A stretch of 64,000 nt of DNA. Origin: Bin5 sp965200685. Its GTDB lineage: Bacteria; Chloroflexota; Anaerolineae; Caldilineales; Caldilineaceae. This document shows, one piece after another, positions 59,815-64,000 of the stretch. The notes beneath the pieces were generated by a model. It searched no databases. It was given only the letters and a program-made list of their open reading frames with translations, and had not been told where the DNA came from. The stretch is taken from positions 930,001 through 994,000 of the forward strand of contig OZ241379.1 in NCBI GenBank assembly GCA_965200685.1, read 5' to 3'. Positions within the stretch are counted from its first letter, which is position 1. Each line of letters opens with the position of its first letter. The translations under genes were made by a program, and so were the position numbers.

Positions 59815-61467
59815 ATGGGTGTTATCGTTGATACATTTGACATTCGTACCCTGACAAAGACAGAGCACGAGAACCAAGAAATTCCAAATACGAATGGCCA
59901 TGGCAATCGCTACGAGGCCTCCATCGTTGATGCCAACGATTTTTTCGAGCGGGTCATCCAAGAATACAATGAGGGGTCTGGGCCTGATTCCCTAGAAGCC
60001 GACGTGGGGGTTGCCCGTTCCATCATCCCGGCCGGTACCGGGATTTATCGGGATTTCAGCTACATTGCCCCGGAGATCCCCGAATACATTGAAGAAAATT
60101 GCACCGGCTGCATGTCATGTGTCACCCAGTGCCCGGATACGGCCATCTTGGGCAAGGTGGTGACGGACGATGAGCTGGAAATCGCCTTGAATGCGGTAGA
60201 GGACGGCGCGGAACGGAACTTCATGTCCCTGCAGTTCTCCGAAACCAACAAATTCTACAAAGTGCCGAAACGCCGGGGCAAGATCCCAGGGAAGTTCGGC
60301 ATCTTCATCGACCCCACCAAATGCAAGGGTTGCGCTGAATGTGTTGAGGCCTGTGATGATCTGGGCTACCATGCCCTGAAAATGATCGAAAAAGAGGACA
60401 CCACTGTTCCCATCTACCAGAAGAGCATCGACTTCTTCCGCAAGCTGCCTCCCACACCCCAGGAGTTCATCAACGAACGGGTGGCGGTAGATATGATGCT
60501 GGCGGAGCAGAGTATGCTGTATGTAGGCGGGGCCGGCTCCTGTGCCGGCTGTGGTGAAACCACTGCCATTCGTATGTGGTTGGCAGCCTTGGGCTACAAG
60601 TACGGGGCCGAGAATATTGGTATCGCGGCCAGCACCGGTTGTAACACTGTCTATGGCAGCACCTATCCATATAACCCGTACATCGTACCCTGGAGCAACT
60701 CCCTTTTCGAGAACGGCCCCACATTCGCCATGGGCATTCGTATGCGTTGGGACCAGCTAGGCTGGCAGGATAAACAGCTCTGGGTCATGGGTGGGGACGG
60801 CGCAATGCTTGACATCGGCTTTCAGGCCCTCAGCCGTATGCTGGCCAGTGGCATGAACATCAAAGTACTGGTGCTTGATACCCAAGTCTACTCCAACACC
60901 GGCGGTCAGACCAGCACCGCCTCCTTCACAGGGCAGGATTCGAAGATGTACTCCCATGGCTCGGTTCATCCCGGCAAGGAGGAAACCCGTAAAGAGTTAG
61001 GGCGCATCGCCATGATGCATCCAAATACCTTTGTGGCCCAGACAGTGGCATCAGTTCCCAACCACTTCTACAAGTCGATCTTGGATGCGGCTGAGTTTGA
61101 GGGGCCGGCGGTCGTCAATGTCTTTACCACCTGCCAGCCGGAGCACGGCGTAGCGGACAACATGGCCCGCCATCAGGCTAAGTTGGCCGTAGACAGCCGC
61201 GCATTCCCACTCTTTATCTACGACCCACGCAAGGGCGATACGATCCGCGAGCGCCTGAGTCTACAGGGCAATCCGGCTGTGAAAGAAGACTGGTACACTA
61301 TCAAAAAGACCGGCGAGACCATCGACTTTATCACCTTTGCCCGCACAGAAGGTCGTTTCAGCAAACAGTTCGACAAAGAGGGCAATCCATCACAGGTACT
61401 CCTAGCCGCCCAGGCAGACCGACTTGCCAATTGGCATCTGATGCAGGAGATGGCTGGTTTGCGCTAA
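59815..61467 (+). CDS. Pyruvate:ferredoxin oxidoreductase, beta part (ferredoxin + TPP domains)
   Basis: A 550-residue protein equal to the second half of NifJ-type PFOR. The ferredoxin-like domain has two 4Fe-4S motifs, CTGCMSCVTQCPD near residue 100 and CKGCAECVEACDD near 172. The TPP domain starts with GAGSCAGCGETTAIR (a further cluster site) and has WVMGGDGAMLDIGFQAL and DTQVYSNTGGQTSTAS, the thiamine diphosphate/Mg motif. AAAGGAG precedes ATG 59815. A terminator follows. Confidence 0.93.
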   Translation: MGVIVDTFDIRTLTKTEHENQEIPNTNGHGNRYEASIVDANDFFERVIQEYNEGSGPDSLEADVGVARSIIPAGTGIYRDFSYIAPEIPEYIEENCTGCMSCVTQCPDTAILGKVVTDDELEIALNAVEDGAERNFMSLQFSETNKFYKVPKRRGKIPGKFGIFIDPTKCKGCAECVEACDDLGYHALKMIEKEDTTVPIYQKSIDFFRKLPPTPQEFINERVAVDMMLAEQSMLYVGGAGSCAGCGETTAIRMWLAALGYKYGAENIGIAASTGCNTVYGSTYPYNPYIVPWSNSLFENGPTFAMGIRMRWDQLGWQDKQLWVMGGDGAMLDIGFQALSRMLASGMNIKVLVLDTQVYSNTGGQTSTASFTGQDSKMYSHGSVHPGKEETRKELGRIAMMHPNTFVAQTVASVPNHFYKSILDAAEFEGPAVVNVFTTCQPEHGVADNMARHQAKLAVDSRAFPLFIYDPRKGDTIRERLSLQGNPAVKEDWYTIKKTGETIDFITFARTEGRFSKQFDKEGNPSQVLLAAQADRLANWHLMQEMAGLR

Positions 61468-61523
61468 CTGCAGTTCTCATGGTTCGTTATTTGTGTAGTA
61501 TATTGCAGTTTCGCTTCCGTGCG

Positions 61524-61551
61524 ACGGGGTGCAGCAACGCACCCCGTTTTT
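61524..61551 (+). terminator. Rho-independent terminator after PFOR operon
   Basis: ACGGGGTGC, loop AGCAAC, GCACCCCGT, then TTTT. A perfect 9-bp G/C-rich stem, 57 bases after the PFOR beta stop. Confidence 0.9.
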
Positions 61552-61632
61552 GATCAGAATGTATCGGAGGGAATCTCTCAAGAGCGTATCCAATCGCTTA
61601 CTCCAATGCAAACAAGGCTTTACTGAACATTG

Positions 61633-62685
61633 ATGACAGGATCTGATCGGAAATCAAGGCCATCGGCCTCCATCACACCCCATGTCCTGCCCTCGGATTC
61701 AGCAATGACGCTGGAAGTAGCACCCTTGCCCACGGGCCAACTCCTCGATATGTATCGGGTCATGCTGCTGATCCGGCTGATTGAAGAGTCGTTGCTGGCA
61801 GCAGCAGAGGAAGGGAAGATCGGGGGGGCTATGCACACGGCCATCGGCCATGAGGCCAATGCGGTCGGCACGGCTTTCGCTCTGCGCCCGGACGATTACA
61901 TCACCTGTACCTATCGCGGCCATCATCATGGCCTAGCACAGGGGATGGATCCGGGCCGAGCCGTTGCCGAAGTCTTGGGCCGGCGAGATGGCTTCGCCAA
62001 AGGGAAGGGCGGGTCAATGCACTTTGTCTCCCCACAACATGGCCTGATGGGGGCCAATGGCATCGTCGGCGCGCAGGTCCCACACGCGGCCGGGCTGGCC
62101 CTGGCAAGTTGGCTGCGGGGTGAGGAGCGGGTAGCGATTACCTTCTTCGGCGACGGTGCCCTCTATCAAGGCGTGATGCACGAAACATTCAACATCGCCG
62201 CCAAGTGGAAACTACCACTGATCTTCTACTGTGAGAACAACCGCTATTCGGAGATGACACCCATCTGGCGTACATCCTCTATTGAAGATATCTATCTGTT
62301 CCCTCGTTCCTACGGGATGGACTCTCTGCAGATCGACGGCAACGATGTGGAAGTGGTCTATGCGGCCGTCAGCCAAGCAGCTACCCGGGCCAGGGCCGGT
62401 GGCGGGCCGACCTTCATTGAAGGCATCACCTACCGATTGGCCGGACACATGGCCGGCGACCTAGAGACGTATCGCCCGCAGGCGGAGATTGAAAAACAGC
62501 AGGTCTATGAACCCTTGGCGGTCCTACACAAAAAACTGCGAGACCGGGGGGTAGATGAGACGCAGATTGCAGCCATCCACGAGGAAATTGAGGAAAAAGT
62601 GGATGAAGCAGTTGCTTTCGCGGAAAACAGCCCTTGGCCGCAGCCCGCTGAAGCCTATCTGGATGTGTACTGTAGTGGCGAGTGA
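61633..62685 (+). CDS. Pyruvate/2-oxoacid dehydrogenase E1 alpha subunit
   Basis: A 350-residue E1 alpha. Thiamine diphosphate motif: FFGDGALYQGVMHETFNIAAKW with PLIFYCENNRYSEMTP; other conserved parts are MHTAIGHEANAVGTAFAL, YRGHHHGLAQGMDP and GKGGSMHF. The set resembles PdhA and acetoin dehydrogenase AcoA alike. The start is unsure: ATG 61633 lacks a good ribosome-binding site and conserved sequence begins at about residue 35. E1 beta and E2 follow. Confidence 0.92.
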   Translation: MTGSDRKSRPSASITPHVLPSDSAMTLEVAPLPTGQLLDMYRVMLLIRLIEESLLAAAEEGKIGGAMHTAIGHEANAVGTAFALRPDDYITCTYRGHHHGLAQGMDPGRAVAEVLGRRDGFAKGKGGSMHFVSPQHGLMGANGIVGAQVPHAAGLALASWLRGEERVAITFFGDGALYQGVMHETFNIAAKWKLPLIFYCENNRYSEMTPIWRTSSIEDIYLFPRSYGMDSLQIDGNDVEVVYAAVSQAATRARAGGGPTFIEGITYRLAGHMAGDLETYRPQAEIEKQQVYEPLAVLHKKLRDRGVDETQIAAIHEEIEEKVDEAVAFAENSPWPQPAEAYLDVYCSGE

Positions 62686-62721
62686 ATCGTGATTGGTGGC
62701 GAACTGGGATTAGGACGCTCT

Positions 62722-63708
62722 ATGCGAAGAACAACATACATCCAAGTGATCAACGAAGCCCTGCGCGAGGAGATGCGCCGGGACGAAACTGTCTTTCTCA
62801 TCGGGGAGGATGTGGGCCATTACGGCGGTCTGTTCCGAGTGACCCGAAATCTGCTTGATGAGTTCGGCGAAAAACGAGTGCTGGACACGCCCATCAGCGA
62901 GCAGGCATTCATGGGCATGGCCCTCGGCGCGGCCACGGCTGGGATGCGTCCGGTCGTTGAACTGATGTATATGGACTTTACCTTTGTGGCCGCGGACCAG
63001 ATCTTCAACCAGATCGCCAAATATTCCTACATGACCGGCGGCCTGCTGAATGTGCCCCTGGTGATCCGCGGGCAACAGGGCGGCGGCAAACACTACGGCT
63101 CCCAGCACAGCCAATCCATGGAGAGCCTCTACGCGCATTTCCCCGGCATCAAAGTTGTGGTCCCCGCCACACCCTACGATGCCAAAGGCCTGCTCAAGGC
63201 AGCCATTCGCGATGACAACCCTGTCGTCTTTCTCGAACATAAAATGCTCTACTTCACCCGTGGAGAGGCCCCTGGGCCGGACGAGGAATACCTGATCCCC
63301 ATCGGCAAGGCGGACGTGAAGCGTAAAGGAGCTGACCTGACGATTGCCACCTTCAGCTACTGTCTACTACAGGCTCTACAAGCTGCGGAGGAGCTACAGG
63401 AAGAATACGACATTGACTGTGAAGTTGTGGATCTGCGTACCATTGAACCCCTGGATACAGAAACCATCTGGGAATCAGTCGCCAAGACAGGACGACTGTT
63501 GGCGGTCCATGAATCCTACGCGATGTGCGGCATTGGGGCCGAACTGGTGGCCAGAGCCTACGAGGAAGTGCCTCACCTGCTCCGTGTACCTGCCCGCCGT
63601 ATCGGGATGGCCCCCGTGTCTATCCCCGTCTCTCGGACGCTGGAGGAGGAAGTTCTGCCGTGGAAGAAAGAGATCATCGCCACTGTTCTAAAAATCAGTG
63701 GCGCATGA
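62722..63708 (+). CDS. Pyruvate/2-oxoacid dehydrogenase E1 beta subunit
   Basis: A 328-residue E1 beta: MRRTTYIQVINEALREEM at the start, FLIGEDVGHYGG, DTPISEQAFMGMALGAA, and VDLRTIEPLDTETI with GAELVARAYEE near the end. The alpha2-beta2 E1 decarboxylates the 2-oxoacid and passes the acyl group to E2 lipoate. ATG 62722 matches the family N terminus; a frame start at 62689 adds 11 unconserved residues. Gap to E1 alpha: 36 bases. Confidence 0.92.
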   Translation: MRRTTYIQVINEALREEMRRDETVFLIGEDVGHYGGLFRVTRNLLDEFGEKRVLDTPISEQAFMGMALGAATAGMRPVVELMYMDFTFVAADQIFNQIAKYSYMTGGLLNVPLVIRGQQGGGKHYGSQHSQSMESLYAHFPGIKVVVPATPYDAKGLLKAAIRDDNPVVFLEHKMLYFTRGEAPGPDEEYLIPIGKADVKRKGADLTIATFSYCLLQALQAAEELQEEYDIDCEVVDLRTIEPLDTETIWESVAKTGRLLAVHESYAMCGIGAELVARAYEEVPHLLRVPARRIGMAPVSIPVSRTLEEEVLPWKKEIIATVLKISGA

Positions 63709-63729
63709 AGAGGCCTTAGGAGTTACACC

Positions 63730-64000
63730 ATGGCAACAGAAGTCACTCTGCCGGAGATGGGCGAGGGTGTCGAAGATGTAACAATCAGCCGCTGGCTTGT
63801 GCGCGAAGGGGATGTCGTCAAGGCTGGCGATCCCTTGTTGGCGGTCGCTACTGATAAGGTTGATACGGAGATACCCACACCCGTAGCTGGCACTGTTCTT
63901 ACGGTCAACTTCAGCGAAGGAGAGATCATCGATCTGAACACTGTCATTGTGGTCATCGGTGATCAGGAAGAAGCGGGACACAGCGACAGCCCAACGGCTG
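63730..64000 (+). CDS. Dihydrolipoamide acyltransferase E2, N-terminal lipoyl domain (3' truncated by window)
   Basis: The visible 90 residues are one lipoyl domain, MATEVTLPEMGEGVEDVTI followed by EGDVVKAGDPLLAVATDKVD, with the lipoylated Lys in ATDKVDTE. The hinge starts at the window end. It lies 21 bases after E1 beta and completes the order E1 alpha, E1 beta, E2 of a pyruvate, acetoin or branched-chain complex. The catalytic domain is outside the window. Confidence 0.9.
   Translation, partial: MATEVTLPEMGEGVEDVTISRWLVREGDVVKAGDPLLAVATDKVDTEIPTPVAGTVLTVNFSEGEIIDLNTVIVVIGDQEEAGHSDSPTA

Overview
The window looks like a chromosomal segment of a Chloroflexota bacterium, perhaps Caldilineae or Anaerolineae. 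This is an inference from three things: a TIGR03960-type radical SAM gene overlapping a DUF2344 gene, a secreted protein ending in the short tag FLPLVRK, and Tat-type lipoprotein sugar-binding proteins. Most genes are metabolic and housekeeping, with accessory DNA in four places: 1-3.7 kb, 23.5 kb, 28.6-33.7 kb and 53.5-54.6 kb.

Layout. 1-3.0 kb: the 3' end of a type III-B (Cmr) CRISPR locus (cmr4 end, cmr5, cmr6), then a small decayed CRISPR array interrupted by a gene for a secreted Cys-rich mini-protein. 3.0-11.6 kb: an unknown gene, an enolase-superfamily enzyme with a RidA partner, tRNA-Glu, the radical SAM/DUF2344 pair, a membrane-SPFH fusion and a LecA-like secreted protein. 11.6-19.4 kb (minus): a run of amino-acid and peptide genes (RraA, aminotransferase, TPR-like, RidA, M19 dipeptidase, beta-propeller, an odd GroEL paralogue, threonine-synthase-like). 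19.5-28.4 kb: a three-gene ABC exporter, an Uma2 remnant, an aquaporin and a sugar ABC importer.

28.6-33.7 kb (minus) is the most unusual part: a very large leucine-rich-repeat surface protein whose true 5' end lies behind a 19-base G:C homopolymer that sets the reading frame, a hendecad-repeat coiled-coil membrane protein just upstream of it, a decayed IS607-type element and a kinase-like gene truncated next to that element. 33.7-36.4 kb: a second sugar-binding lipoprotein and a 2-hydroxyacid dehydrogenase. 36.4-48.8 kb (minus): purine and histidine biosynthesis (purB, purA, guaB, hisE, hisF, hisA fused to a Nudix domain, hisH), with a MntA/HepT toxin-antitoxin pair and a CPA1 antiporter among them. 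48.9-57.2 kb: lspA, an RluD-type synthase, malate dehydrogenase, acetyltransferase, YceI lipoprotein, an orphan CRISPR-like mini-array, a CrtC/AttH lipoprotein and a SAM-riboswitch-controlled trans-sulfuration enzyme. 57.7-64.0 kb: a two-gene pyruvate:ferredoxin oxidoreductase followed by the E1alpha, E1beta and E2 genes of a pyruvate/2-oxoacid dehydrogenase.

Two cautions. Three reading frames (LRR gene, purA, antiporter) break by one base, so assembly error must be excluded before biology is inferred. Many intergenic gaps carry related hairpin sequences built around CTGCAGT and GGAGAGC-type arms, which look like a dispersed repeat family.
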